DNA of 49,902 bases from Candidatus Iainarchaeum sp. (lineage in GTDB: Archaea > Iainarchaeota > Iainarchaeia > JAGGVJ01), in NCBI GenBank assembly GCA_021158055.1, contig JAGGVJ010000013.1, forward strand, positions 1-49,902. The letters are read 5' to 3'. Shown here in pieces: positions 15,548-23,887 of this stretch; position 1 is the first letter of the stretch, and each line of letters starts with the position of its first letter. The translations under genes and the position numbers were made by a program. The notes beneath the pieces were generated by a model that made no database searches, was not told the DNA's origin, and saw nothing but the letters and a program-made list of their open reading frames with translations.

Positions 15548-16908
15548 TGAGTCTTGCAATCCTTGGCTGTTCCATTGTTGAAAACCAGCGTCTGGTTGAA
15601 AAAAACGTTTTTGTAAGGGAAGGAAAAATTTATGAAATAACCCCTTCTTCAGACATTTCAAACAAAAGGGACTTTGACATAATCATTGACGGTAGAAAAA
15701 AAGTTTTGCTGCCGGGAGTAATTGACGCACACGTGCATTTTCGCGTTCCTGGAGGGGAGCACAAGGAAGACTGGACAACGGGTTCTTGCGCGGCGGCGTC
15801 CGGGGGAGTGACTACTGTTCTTGACATGCCGAACACGTCTCCCCCGACAACAACTGTTGACAGGCTCAATGAAAAGCGGATCATTGCTTCAAACAAAAGC
15901 ATCATTGACTTTGGGTTTCACTTTGGGGCGGAATTCGGCAACGCCAACGAGATAGAGAAAGCCAGAAACATTGCGTCAATTAAAATATTCATGGGTTCGT
16001 CAACAGGAAACCTGCTGATTGACGACGATGCGGAACTTTATTCAATATTTGAACTCGCAGAAAAACATGACTTGCTTTGCACTGTTCACGCGGAAAACGA
16101 GCGGCTCATAAAACTGTTTTCAGACCAGGCAAAATTCAATGGGAAAACTTCACCCACAATACACCCTCTTATCAGGAACAATTTATGCGCGGCGGAAGCG
16201 GTTTCAAAAGCAGAGCTTTTTTCAAGGTTTGTGGGAAACAGGCTTCACGTCTGCCACGTCAGCACAAAAGAAGAGCTTGACTTCATAAAACTTGGAAAAA
16301 AATTGCAAAGAGAAGGCAGGCTTTCAGCCGAGGCAACCATGCACCATTTGCTGTTGTCGAGCGCAGCAATGCTGAAATCAGGGAACTATGCCAAGATGAA
16401 TCCTCCTCTTCGCTCCAAGGAAGACATAAGCGCGCTTTGGTCAAGCCTGAGAGAAGGCGTGATTGACATTATCGCGTCTGATCACGCCCCGCACACGCGC
16501 GAGGAAAAAGATAAGCCGTACTGGCAGGCGCCTGCAGGGGTTCCGGGAGTGGAAACAAACTTGCCGCTTCTTTTAAACGAGGTGAACAGGAAAACTTTGT
16601 CTTTTGAAGACCTCATAAATTTTACAAGCAAAAACCCTGCGAAAATATACAGGATAAAAAACAAGGGTGAGATGAAGAGAGGTTATGACGCTGACTTTGC
16701 ACTGGTTGACATGGACATTGAACAGATACTTTCAAGCTCAAATGTAAAAACAAAATGCGGATGGACTCCCTTCAACGGCATCACAGTCCAGGGTGCGGTT
16801 GAAAAAACGATTGTGCGGGGAAAAATAGTGTTTGACAAGGGAGAGTTCTTTTTGAACAAGGGAAAAGAAGTTGAATTCACGCGCAGCACAACATCTGAAA
16901 CAGAGTGA
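15547..16908 (+). CDS. pyrC: Dihydroorotase
   Basis: Closes the ring of carbamoyl aspartate to dihydroorotate. The 453-residue amidohydrolase has the metal motif DAHVHFRVPGG, further histidines in VHAEN and VCHVSTKEE, and the conserved IASDHAPHTREEKDKPYW loop of class I dihydroorotases. The metal-bridging carboxylated lysine of some members appears replaced or shifted (SIKIFMGSSTGN contains a candidate Lys). Starts at ATG 15547 in a TAATG overlap with pyrK. An allantoinase role is less likely given the operon. Confidence 0.92.
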   Translation: MSLAILGCSIVENQRLVEKNVFVREGKIYEITPSSDISNKRDFDIIIDGRKKVLLPGVIDAHVHFRVPGGEHKEDWTTGSCAAASGGVTTVLDMPNTSPPTTTVDRLNEKRIIASNKSIIDFGFHFGAEFGNANEIEKARNIASIKIFMGSSTGNLLIDDDAELYSIFELAEKHDLLCTVHAENERLIKLFSDQAKFNGKTSPTIHPLIRNNLCAAEAVSKAELFSRFVGNRLHVCHVSTKEELDFIKLGKKLQREGRLSAEATMHHLLLSSAAMLKSGNYAKMNPPLRSKEDISALWSSLREGVIDIIASDHAPHTREEKDKPYWQAPAGVPGVETNLPLLLNEVNRKTLSFEDLINFTSKNPAKIYRIKNKGEMKRGYDADFALVDMDIEQILSSSNVKTKCGWTPFNGITVQGAVEKTIVRGKIVFDKGEFFLNKGKEVEFTRSTTSETE

Positions 16909-16937
16909 CTGTTAAATAGTGTTTTTGGGGGATTGAA

Positions 16938-18695
16938 ATGAACAAAAATTTTGCTGACAGGCTGATTGAAGCAATAGAAAAAAAAGAAAACCCGACGGTT
17001 GTCGGGCTGGACCCGTGGTTTAAGGATATACCTGAGTCCCTTAAAAAAGAGACATTTCTCAAGTTTGGCGATTCGTTTGAGTCAGTGGGAAAATGCATTC
17101 TTGAATTCAACACCCGGATAATAGACGCGGTCTGTGAGACTGTTCCGGCAGTAAAACTGCAGATGGCGGCTTACGAGCAATACCTGGAGCCGGGAATAAA
17201 CGCCTTCAGACAAACAACGGATTACGCAAGGAAAAAAGGACTTGTGGTTTTTGAAGACGGCAAAAGAAATGACATCGGTTCAACTGCTCAGGCATACGCT
17301 GACGGGCACATCGGAGAAGTTGCTCTTTTTGAAAAAAGTTCCGTTGCTTTCGGCGTCGACGCGATAACTGTCAGCCCCTACCTCGGGTCTGACGGGATAA
17401 GACCTTTTATTGAAAATTGTTCAAGATACGGCAACGGGATTTTTGTTCTCGTAAAGACATCAAACCCTTCAAGCAGTGAAGTCCAGGATCTTGAATGCAG
17501 TGCAGGCAACAAAAAGATATATGAAGTCATGGCTGAAATGGTAAATGAATGGGGCAAAGAAGCAATAGGGGAAACCGGTTACAGCAGCGTAGGTGCGGTT
17601 GTCGGTGCCACGTATCCGGAGGAAGCCGCAAAGTTAAGAAAGCTGATGCCGAATTCAATATTTTTGGTTCCCGGCTACGGCGCCCAAGGCGGGGGCGCAA
17701 AAGACGTTGTTCCGTGCTTTAACCCTGACGGCAGGGGTGCAATCGTAAACTCGTCCCGCGGGGTTATTTTCGCATACAAGAAATCAGGAGACCAGGAAGA
17801 ATTTGCAGGCGCTGCAAAAAATGAGGTGCTTGCTATGCAGGAAAATTTAAACAAGGCACTTTCTGAAAACGGAATTCCGGTGGGCAAAAAAACAACCACT
17901 CACCAAAGCGGTTCCGGTTCCGGTTTAGGCTCTGAACAAGATGAAAACAAAGTTTTTACCGGTGAAAAGATCGCTGAAGGAAAAACAAAAACAGTTTTTG
18001 AAGACGCAAAAGACGAAAACGCTGTTCTTCTTTTTTTCAGGGACGACATAACAGCAGGCGACGGTGCCAAGCATGATATCATGGGAGGAAAAGGAAAACT
18101 CAACTGGGAGACAACAACTGAAGTGTTCAGGTTTCTTGAGTCAAAAGGCATTGCGACTCACTTTATCTCGTCCCCGAAACAATGTTATCTCAAGGCAAAA
18201 AAAGTGGAGATGATCCCGATTGAATGCGTTGCAAGAAGGCTTGCATACGGGTCCCTTCTGAAACGCCTGCCGTTTGAGAAAAAGCACAGGTTTGAAGTCC
18301 CGCTGGTTGAATTCTTTTTCAAGGACGATGAAAAAAACGATCCGATGGTAACAGACCAGCACATCCGGACGCTTGCAATCGCAGGCGCTGACGAGGTAAA
18401 CCAGATGCGCGAGATCACAAGAAAAGTATTTGAACTGCTTGAGGAAAAATTCACGGAAAAAGGCTCTACTCTTGTGGACATGAAAATAGAGTTCGGAAGG
18501 GCAAAAGACGGTTCGCTTCTTGTTGCAGACGAAATAACCGGCGACAGCTGGAGGCTCTGGGAAGGAGGCGAAGAGTCAAAAATGATGGATAAGCAGATTT
18601 ACAGAAACGGCGCTTCTATGCAGGATGTTAAAAGCGGTTACGAAAAAACCCTTGACACGATAAGGCGGTTTGATGATCCCCAGCAAAAAGAATGA
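16938..18695 (+). CDS. pyrF-purC: Fused OMP decarboxylase - SAICAR synthetase
   Basis: One uninterrupted 585-residue frame joins two enzymes. Residues 1 to about 315 are a group III (long, bacterial-like) OMP decarboxylase: VVGLDPWF, FEDGKRNDIGSTAQAYADG with the catalytic Lys/Asp, and VPGYGAQGGG plus NSSRGVIFAY for phosphate. A linker rich in Gly/Ser (HQSGSGSGLGSEQDE, about 320-336) leads to a full SAICAR synthetase (PurC) from about 340: IAEGKTKTVFE, FFRDDITAGDG, ECVARRLAYGSLLKR and DEITGDSWRLW. The product would make UMP and also perform a purine step. ATG 16938 lies 29 bp after pyrC; purB overlaps the end by 23 bp. Both halves look intact. Confidence 0.93.
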   Translation: MNKNFADRLIEAIEKKENPTVVGLDPWFKDIPESLKKETFLKFGDSFESVGKCILEFNTRIIDAVCETVPAVKLQMAAYEQYLEPGINAFRQTTDYARKKGLVVFEDGKRNDIGSTAQAYADGHIGEVALFEKSSVAFGVDAITVSPYLGSDGIRPFIENCSRYGNGIFVLVKTSNPSSSEVQDLECSAGNKKIYEVMAEMVNEWGKEAIGETGYSSVGAVVGATYPEEAAKLRKLMPNSIFLVPGYGAQGGGAKDVVPCFNPDGRGAIVNSSRGVIFAYKKSGDQEEFAGAAKNEVLAMQENLNKALSENGIPVGKKTTTHQSGSGSGLGSEQDENKVFTGEKIAEGKTKTVFEDAKDENAVLLFFRDDITAGDGAKHDIMGGKGKLNWETTTEVFRFLESKGIATHFISSPKQCYLKAKKVEMIPIECVARRLAYGSLLKRLPFEKKHRFEVPLVEFFFKDDEKNDPMVTDQHIRTLAIAGADEVNQMREITRKVFELLEEKFTEKGSTLVDMKIEFGRAKDGSLLVADEITGDSWRLWEGGEESKMMDKQIYRNGASMQDVKSGYEKTLDTIRRFDDPQQKE

Positions 18696-20091
18696 GTCTG
18701 CAACTGACGGCCTTATTCACCCGATTGATTACCGCTACCTTGTTCCCGAACTGGTCGGCTTTTTGTCAAACCAGGCAACCCTTGCGTACCGGCTGAAAGT
18801 CGAAGCAGCACACGCGCGGGCTTTTGCGCGTTTTGGCTTGTGTTCAAAGGAAGTTGCAGAGGAGATAACAAAAAAAGCAACCACCGAGTTTGTGTCGTCA
18901 AAAGAAGTCGATGAAAAAGAGCGCGAACTGAAGCATGACATAAGGGCGATGGTTGAAGTTCTCGGGGCGCAGCTCAGCGAAGAGGCAAAGCCGTTTCGGC
19001 ACCTGGGCATGACTTCGTTTGATGTTGTGAACACCGCGCAGACCCTTGCAATAAAGGACTGCACAAAAAAAGCAGTGATTCCGGCTCTTGTAGCACTTGA
19101 AAAAACGCTTATTAAAATTGCGCGAAGGGAAAAAGAAACAGTTCAGATCGGAAGGACGCATGGGCAACACGCAGAACCGATCACTTTCGGTTTTTATATC
19201 TCAAACTTTGTTGACAGGTTCGGGCGCGGGATGCTGAACATAAACAACGCGTCTGAAGCGCTTACCGGGAAAGTTGCGGGAGCTGTCGGAACAAAAGCAC
19301 CGTTTGCGCTTTTTGAAGCAGATGCTGACGCGCTTGAAAAAGCAGTGCTTGATGAGCTCGGGCTCAAACCGGCACCGGTCAGCACCCAGATAGTTCCGGG
19401 TGAAGAGCTTGCAAACTATTTTTCCCAGGTGACAATTTGCTTTGCAACTCTTGCAGACCTTGCAAATGACATGCGCAATCTGCAAAGGACAGAGATAGCT
19501 GAAGTTTTTGAAGGGTTTTCAGACAAGCAGGTCGGCTCTTCAACAATGCCCCAGAAGAGAAATCCGATAAGCTGGGAGAATATAATCAGCCAGTTCAAGG
19601 CAGTCAAGCCCCATATAATCAGCGTTTACGACGATATAATTTCAGAGCACCAGCGCGACCTGACAAACTCGGCGTCTGCAAAGTACTATATTCCTGAATT
19701 CATAAACGCTTTTGTGTACTCTGTCAAGAGGGCGACTTCTGTTCTTGAAAAGCTTGAAATTGACCGTGAATCGATGAAGAGAAATTTTGACTCGAACAAA
19801 GGGTTTGTGCTTGCAGAACCGCTTTATATACTCCTTGCGAAAAATGGCCATCCGGATGCGCATGAGTTTGTGCGAAGAATTGTGGTTTTTGCCCGCGAGA
19901 ACAACTTGTCTTTTACTGAAGCGCTTGCGGAAAACAGCGAATCAAGGCAGTTTATTGACAGTTTGCCTGAAAAGCACCGCGCCATTTTTTCCAGCCCGCA
20001 GAAATACGTCGGGGTGTCAGTTGAAAAGACAGAGGAGATTGCTTTGTTTTGGGAAAGCAGATTAGCCGGTTTGAACAAGGAGTTATTTTGA
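18673..20091 (+). CDS. purB: Adenylosuccinate lyase
   Basis: Acts twice in purine synthesis, cleaving SAICAR (product of the preceding PurC) and adenylosuccinate. The 472-residue fumarase-superfamily protein has HDIRAMVEVL, the TSFDVVNTAQ helix, GRTHGQHAEPITFG with the active-site His, and the signature SSTMPQKRNPISWENI. ATG 18673 overlaps the pyrF-purC end by 23 bp; TTG 18670 is also possible. The 3' end flows into a 17-bp tandem repeat that overlaps its stop codon. Confidence 0.93.
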   Translation: MIPSKKNESATDGLIHPIDYRYLVPELVGFLSNQATLAYRLKVEAAHARAFARFGLCSKEVAEEITKKATTEFVSSKEVDEKERELKHDIRAMVEVLGAQLSEEAKPFRHLGMTSFDVVNTAQTLAIKDCTKKAVIPALVALEKTLIKIARREKETVQIGRTHGQHAEPITFGFYISNFVDRFGRGMLNINNASEALTGKVAGAVGTKAPFALFEADADALEKAVLDELGLKPAPVSTQIVPGEELANYFSQVTICFATLADLANDMRNLQRTEIAEVFEGFSDKQVGSSTMPQKRNPISWENIISQFKAVKPHIISVYDDIISEHQRDLTNSASAKYYIPEFINAFVYSVKRATSVLEKLEIDRESMKRNFDSNKGFVLAEPLYILLAKNGHPDAHEFVRRIVVFARENNLSFTEALAENSESRQFIDSLPEKHRAIFSSPQKYVGVSVEKTEEIALFWESRLAGLNKELF

Positions 20092-20190
20092 AGAAACAGT
20101 CAGTTTGAAGAAACAGTCAGTTTGAAGAAACAGTCAGTTTGAAGAAACAGTCAGTTTGAAGAAACAGTCAGTTTGAAGAAACAGTCAGTT
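20090..20190 (+). repeat. 17-bp tandem repeat, six copies, at purB stop
   Basis: GAAGAAACAGTCAGTTT repeats perfectly at 20090, 20107, 20124, 20141, 20158 and 20175 (last copy 16 of 17 bases). The TGA of purB (20089-20091) overlaps the first copy and each junction recreates TTTGA. The perfect copies imply recent expansion or selection. Confidence 0.95.
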
Positions 20191-20257
20191 ATGTTTTTTA
20201 GCTTGTTTGTTGCTTTGGATATACTCTGAATAATAAAAGGTTTAAAGGGGGGTTTTT

Positions 20258-20704
20258 TTGAAGGTATTAGTTGCAATGGGAAGCAAGTCTGACCGGAAGA
20301 TTCTTGACAAGGCCGTGAAAATTCTTGACGAGTTTGAAATTCCGTATGAATTTGAATTGGTTTCGTCCCACAGGACACCTGACAAGGTTGACGTTGTCGC
20401 TGAAAGAATAGAGAAAGAGTTTGATGTCTGCATTGCAATCGCAGGGCTTTCAGCGGCTCTTCCCGGAGACATTGCCGCAAGAACCACGAAGCCGGTTATC
20501 GGATGCCCGGTGGATGTAAAGCTTGGCGGGCTTGACGCGTTGTATTCGATTGTGCAGATGCCTCCCGGAACCCCGCTTGCATGCGTCGGAATAGACCGCG
20601 GGGAAAACGCAGCCCTTTTAGCGGCTTCAATTCTTTCGATAAGCAACATGCAAGTCAGGCAAAAAATACTTGAGTACAGGAAAAAAAGGCGCGAAGAATA
20701 CTAA
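20258..20704 (+). CDS. purE: N5-carboxyaminoimidazole ribonucleotide mutase / AIR carboxylase
   Basis: Supplies carboxylated AIR, the substrate for PurC. The 148-residue protein has the PurE signature: AMGSKSDRKIL, SSHRTPDKV, AIAGLSAALPGDIAART, and GCPVDVKLGGLDALYSIVQMPPGTPLA. It uses a TTG start at 20258, supported by a G-rich ribosome binding site (AAAGGGGGG) 7-8 nt upstream. It is separated from purB by the tandem repeat and about 70 bp, so it may have its own transcript. Confidence 0.92.
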   Translation: MKVLVAMGSKSDRKILDKAVKILDEFEIPYEFELVSSHRTPDKVDVVAERIEKEFDVCIAIAGLSAALPGDIAARTTKPVIGCPVDVKLGGLDALYSIVQMPPGTPLACVGIDRGENAALLAASILSISNMQVRQKILEYRKKRREEY

Positions 20705-20765
20705 AAACGCGCTTAAAGCGGCAAACCAATTCCGGAAAATGACAAAGCGAAAAAGAGGTGTTGTT

Positions 20766-21251
20766 TTGGAAATGCGAATACTTGAAAGGAAAAACATGGA
20801 AATGCATGAAGTCATTGTCGGACAGGCAAATTTTACCATAAAGACAATTGATGATTTGTACGACGCGGTTTATTCAGCTGTTCCTGATGTGAAATTCGGG
20901 GCGGCAATGAACGAGGCAAAACCCCGGCTTACAAGAGCAGTCGGGACAGATGAGAACCTCAAGCAGGAAGCGTCAAAGCTGTGCAACGAGATTGCGGCAG
21001 GGCACGTTTTTGTTGTTTACCTGAAGGGTGCGTTTCCGATTCACGTGATGAACGCAGTCAAATCACTTCCGACTGTCTGCACGGTGTTTTTGGCAACAAG
21101 CAACCCGTTCCAGATAATCGTCGGCGAAACAGGGCTTGGAACGGCGGTTCTTGGGGCGGTTGACGGAAGCAAGGCAACTTCAATAGAGACAGACGGCCAA
21201 AAAAGCGAGCGCCGTGCACTCAAGAAACAGTTCGGCTATGTGCCGGAGTGA
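20766..21251 (+). CDS. Adenosine-specific kinase (PF04008 family)
   Basis: A 161-residue protein matching the archaeal adenosine-specific kinase family: HEVIVGQANFTIKTIDDLY, FGAAMNEAKPRLTRAVGTD, HVFVVYLKGAFPIHVMNAVK, and IVGETGLGTAVLGAVDG. Family members phosphorylate adenosine in vitro in the one structural case I recall; the physiological role is open. TTG 20766 lies 5 nt after GAGGTG (20755-20760); ATG 20772 is a near alternative. The frame extends further upstream but only as a shadow. It lies in the purine block 61 bp after purE, which fits a salvage role. Confidence 0.82.
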   Translation: MEMRILERKNMEMHEVIVGQANFTIKTIDDLYDAVYSAVPDVKFGAAMNEAKPRLTRAVGTDENLKQEASKLCNEIAAGHVFVVYLKGAFPIHVMNAVKSLPTVCTVFLATSNPFQIIVGETGLGTAVLGAVDGSKATSIETDGQKSERRALKKQFGYVPE

Positions 21252-21285
21252 TTTTTTTAATTTAAACTGATGTTTGGTGATTTGC

Positions 21286-21948
21286 GTGACTGAAAAACTT
21301 TACTGGATAGATGCTTATCAAAAAGAATTCGATGCCAAAGTGATCCGTGTTGAAGGAAACAAAATTGTGCTTGACAAGACCTGTTTTTTCGCAAGAAGCG
21401 GCGGGCAGTCTTCAGATACGGGTTATCTTGATTCCGTGCGGGTAATTGACGCAGTAAAAGATGATAATAGTAGTGATATATTTCATGTTCCTGAAGGAAG
21501 CCACGAATTCAAAAAAGACGATGTTGTGCACGGGAAAATTGATTGGAAGAAACGCTATGCAATAATGAAACTCCATTCTGCTTCGCATCTGGTTTACTAT
21601 GTCATGCAGGCAGTTTTCGGCCCAAGCTGCAAAAATGCTTCTTCAGGGTTGATTTCTGAAAATAAAAGTAAAATTGATTACTATTTTGAAGAGCCCCTTG
21701 ACCCTGAAAAACTTGCTCTTGTAAATGATAGGGTGAACTGGATAATAAAACAGGGCCATGATATAGAGACAGGGACGAGAAATGAAAACGAAAGGTACTG
21801 GAAAGTAAGCGGTTTTCCTGAAATGCCTTGCGGCGGAACCCATGTAAAAAACACGTCTGAGATTGGCGAAGTGACAGTAAAAAAAGGCAAGAAACCAGGT
21901 AAAGGCAGGCAACGGATTGAAGTTTCCCTTAAACAGGAAGCAAACTGA
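21286..21948 (+). CDS. alaX: AlaX-type alanyl-tRNA editing protein
   Basis: Free-standing homolog of the AlaRS editing domain, which hydrolyses Ser (or Gly) misattached to tRNA-Ala. The zinc ligands are HSASH (H97, H101) and CGGTH (C182, H186). An N-terminal beta-barrel with RSGGQSSDTGYL makes it the medium-length AlaX-M class (220 residues). GTG 21286 follows a GGTGAT ribosome binding site. It lies among purine genes, 1.8 kb before a tRNA-Ala gene. A tandem repeat starts across its stop codon. Confidence 0.9.
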   Translation: MTEKLYWIDAYQKEFDAKVIRVEGNKIVLDKTCFFARSGGQSSDTGYLDSVRVIDAVKDDNSSDIFHVPEGSHEFKKDDVVHGKIDWKKRYAIMKLHSASHLVYYVMQAVFGPSCKNASSGLISENKSKIDYYFEEPLDPEKLALVNDRVNWIIKQGHDIETGTRNENERYWKVSGFPEMPCGGTHVKNTSEIGEVTVKKGKKPGKGRQRIEVSLKQEAN

Positions 21949-21986
21949 ATTAGACAGGAAAGCAAACTAAACACAGGAACTAAACG
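21931..21986 (+). repeat. 21-bp tandem repeat across alaX stop
   Basis: Two 21-bp units, 21931-21951 (core ACAGGAAGCAAACTGAA) and 21952-21972 (core ACAGGAAAGCAAACTAAA), are followed by a partial ACAGGAACTAAACG copy. The TGA stop lies in the first unit. Confidence 0.7.
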
Positions 21987-22050
21987 TAAAAACAGTTTTT
22001 TAAACGAGAAGCGGAAGCAAAAGAAAAAAAAACGCAGAAAAGGTAATAAC

Positions 22051-23595
22051 ATGGCTTTTGAAAAAATAATCGTCCTTGATTTCGGAGGGCAATACGCGCA
22101 TTTGATAGCGCGCAGGATAAGGGAAGCCGGAGTGAAAAGCGAAGTTTTCCCGTGTTCTGCGACGGCACAGGAACTGAAAGCCCTTGAGTGTGATTTAGGT
22201 TCAAAGATAAAGGGAATCGTGTTTTCAGGCGGGCCCTCCGGAGTATATGAAGAAAACGCCCCGGAATGCGACCCGCAAATACTTGACCTGGGGGTGCCTG
22301 TTCTCGGGTTGTGTTTTGGGCACCAGCTGATTGCAAAACTTCTTGGCGGGCGTGTTGAAAAAGGCGCAGGGGAATACGGGGTTGCGCAGCTTGAAATACG
22401 AAAGGAAAGCCCTGTTTTTGAAGGGCTTGACGCACGTCAAAGCGTGTGGATGAGCCATGGTGACAGTGTTGTTGAGCCCCCGCAAGGGTTTGATGTCCTT
22501 GCAGGCACGCCTGAGTGCGGGGTGGCTGCGTTTGGAAACGGTTCAATTTTCGGGTTGCAGTTTCACCCGGAAGTGACCCACACAGAAAACGGTCAAAAAA
22601 TGATTTCAAATTTTGTGCTTGAAGTGTGCAGGTGTGAAAAAAACTGGGGCATTGAGGATTTTGCAGAAAAATCGGTTTTGGAAATAAAAAAACAAGTCGG
22701 AAGTTCAAAAGCGATAATTGCGTTGAGCGGAGGCGTGGACAGCTCAGTCGCAACTGTGCTTGGTTCGCTTGCAATGGGAAAAAACCTGACTGCAGTTTAC
22801 GTTGACAACGGGTTCATGCGAAAAGGCGAAACTGATTTTGTGAAAAAAACGTTTGAACAGCACTTTGAACTGAACCTGATTGTTGTGGATGCCAAAGAAC
22901 GGTTTTTTGAAGCAGTGCGCGGGGTGACTGACCCTGAACAGAAACGAAAAATAATCGGGTGCGAGTTCATTAGGGTGTTTGAAGAAGAGGCAAGGAAAAT
23001 AAATGCAGATTACCTGTTTCAGGGGACGATTTACCCTGACAGGATTGAATCCGGCTCAAGCAAACACTCGTCAACAATAAAAACCCACCACAATGTCGGC
23101 GGGTTGCCGGAAGACATTGAATTCAAAGGCATAATCGAGCCTTTGACAGACCTTTACAAAGACGAAGTCCGGAAAGTCGGGGAAAACCTGGATCTTCCAA
23201 AACAAATTGTCTGGAGGCAGCCTTTTCCGGGACCGGGTCTTGCAGTGCGCATAGTCGGGGATGTTACCCCTCAAAAAGTAAAACTGCTGCAGGAAGCAGA
23301 CGCGATTGTCAGGGAAACTGTTTTGCGGTACGGTGTTGAAGACAAAATCTGGCAGTATTTTGCAGTGCTTACAGGCACCAAGTCCACGGGGGTAAAAGGG
23401 GATTCAAGGATGTACGGAGATACAGTTGCAATCAGGATGGTCGAAAGCAGCGATGCCATGACTGCCGGGTTTTTCAAGCCGGACTGGGCGCTTCTCGAAG
23501 AAATCTCCACAAGAATAACAAATACGCTTCCCGAAGTGACAAGGGTGGTTTATGACATAACCCACAAGCCCCCGGCAACAATTGAGTGGGAGTAG
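22051..23595 (+). CDS. guaA: GMP synthase, fused two-domain form
   Basis: Converts XMP to GMP using glutamine. Residues 1 to about 195 are the class I amidotransferase (GLCFGHQ with Cys88, and FHPEVTH with His/Glu). The ATP pyrophosphatase domain has the P-loop SGGVDSSVA at about 226-234, and the C-terminal dimerisation domain shows RQPFPGPGLAVRI and VYDITHKPPATIEWE. Many archaea split these two domains over two genes, so the single 514-residue chain is the bacterial arrangement. ATG 22051 follows AAAGGT. Probably ends the purine group. Confidence 0.95.
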   Translation: MAFEKIIVLDFGGQYAHLIARRIREAGVKSEVFPCSATAQELKALECDLGSKIKGIVFSGGPSGVYEENAPECDPQILDLGVPVLGLCFGHQLIAKLLGGRVEKGAGEYGVAQLEIRKESPVFEGLDARQSVWMSHGDSVVEPPQGFDVLAGTPECGVAAFGNGSIFGLQFHPEVTHTENGQKMISNFVLEVCRCEKNWGIEDFAEKSVLEIKKQVGSSKAIIALSGGVDSSVATVLGSLAMGKNLTAVYVDNGFMRKGETDFVKKTFEQHFELNLIVVDAKERFFEAVRGVTDPEQKRKIIGCEFIRVFEEEARKINADYLFQGTIYPDRIESGSSKHSSTIKTHHNVGGLPEDIEFKGIIEPLTDLYKDEVRKVGENLDLPKQIVWRQPFPGPGLAVRIVGDVTPQKVKLLQEADAIVRETVLRYGVEDKIWQYFAVLTGTKSTGVKGDSRMYGDTVAIRMVESSDAMTAGFFKPDWALLEEISTRITNTLPEVTRVVYDITHKPPATIEWE

Positions 23596-23665
23596 TTAAT
23601 TTTTGTTTTTGGATTTTTCTTTTTTTGTTTGTTTTTTGACAAAAGTTTATTATTTTTGATGTGCC

Positions 23666-23676
23666 TTAAATAATAT
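23666..23676 (+). promoter_or_regulatory. Box A for tRNA-Ala
   Basis: TTAAATAATAT is centred about 37 nt before the mature 5' end of the tRNA, fitting a transcript start about 10 nt upstream of the tRNA. Confidence 0.5.
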
Positions 23677-23707
23677 CCCTGATGATCTTGACACATTAAA
23701 TTTTTTC

Positions 23708-23780
23708 GGGCCCGTAGATCAGCTGGAAGATCGCAACGTTCGCAACGTTGAGGCCTGGGGTTCAAATCCCCACGGGTCCA
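23708..23780 (+). tRNA. tRNA-Ala (anticodon CGC)
   Basis: The 73-nt cloverleaf folds fully: acceptor GGGCCCG/CGGGTCC, D stem GATC/GATC, anticodon stem CAACG/CGTTG with loop TTCGCAA (anticodon CGC, reading GCG), T stem TGGGG/CCCCA with TTCAAAT loop, discriminator A. The acceptor has the G3:U70 wobble pair that marks alanine tRNAs. CCA is not encoded. No intron is present. Confidence 0.96.
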
Positions 23781-23887
23781 CTTCATTTTTTGGTTTTTAT
23801 TTTTTCCTTTTTTTGTCATTTGTGTTTTTAATTTCCTGTTCACTTACGTTTTTAAACTACTTTTTACTTGTTTTTTTTGGTGGTTTG

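Noticed and set aside
22051-23595. Foreign island covering guaA
   Set aside because: Codon usage and base composition look like neighbouring genes; only the fused architecture hints at transfer, which is not enough.
23813-23887. Hydrophobic N-terminal extension of PEP synthase
   Set aside because: The enzyme is cytoplasmic and the family begins near the later ATG at 23888; the stretch is AT-rich intergenic DNA after the tRNA.
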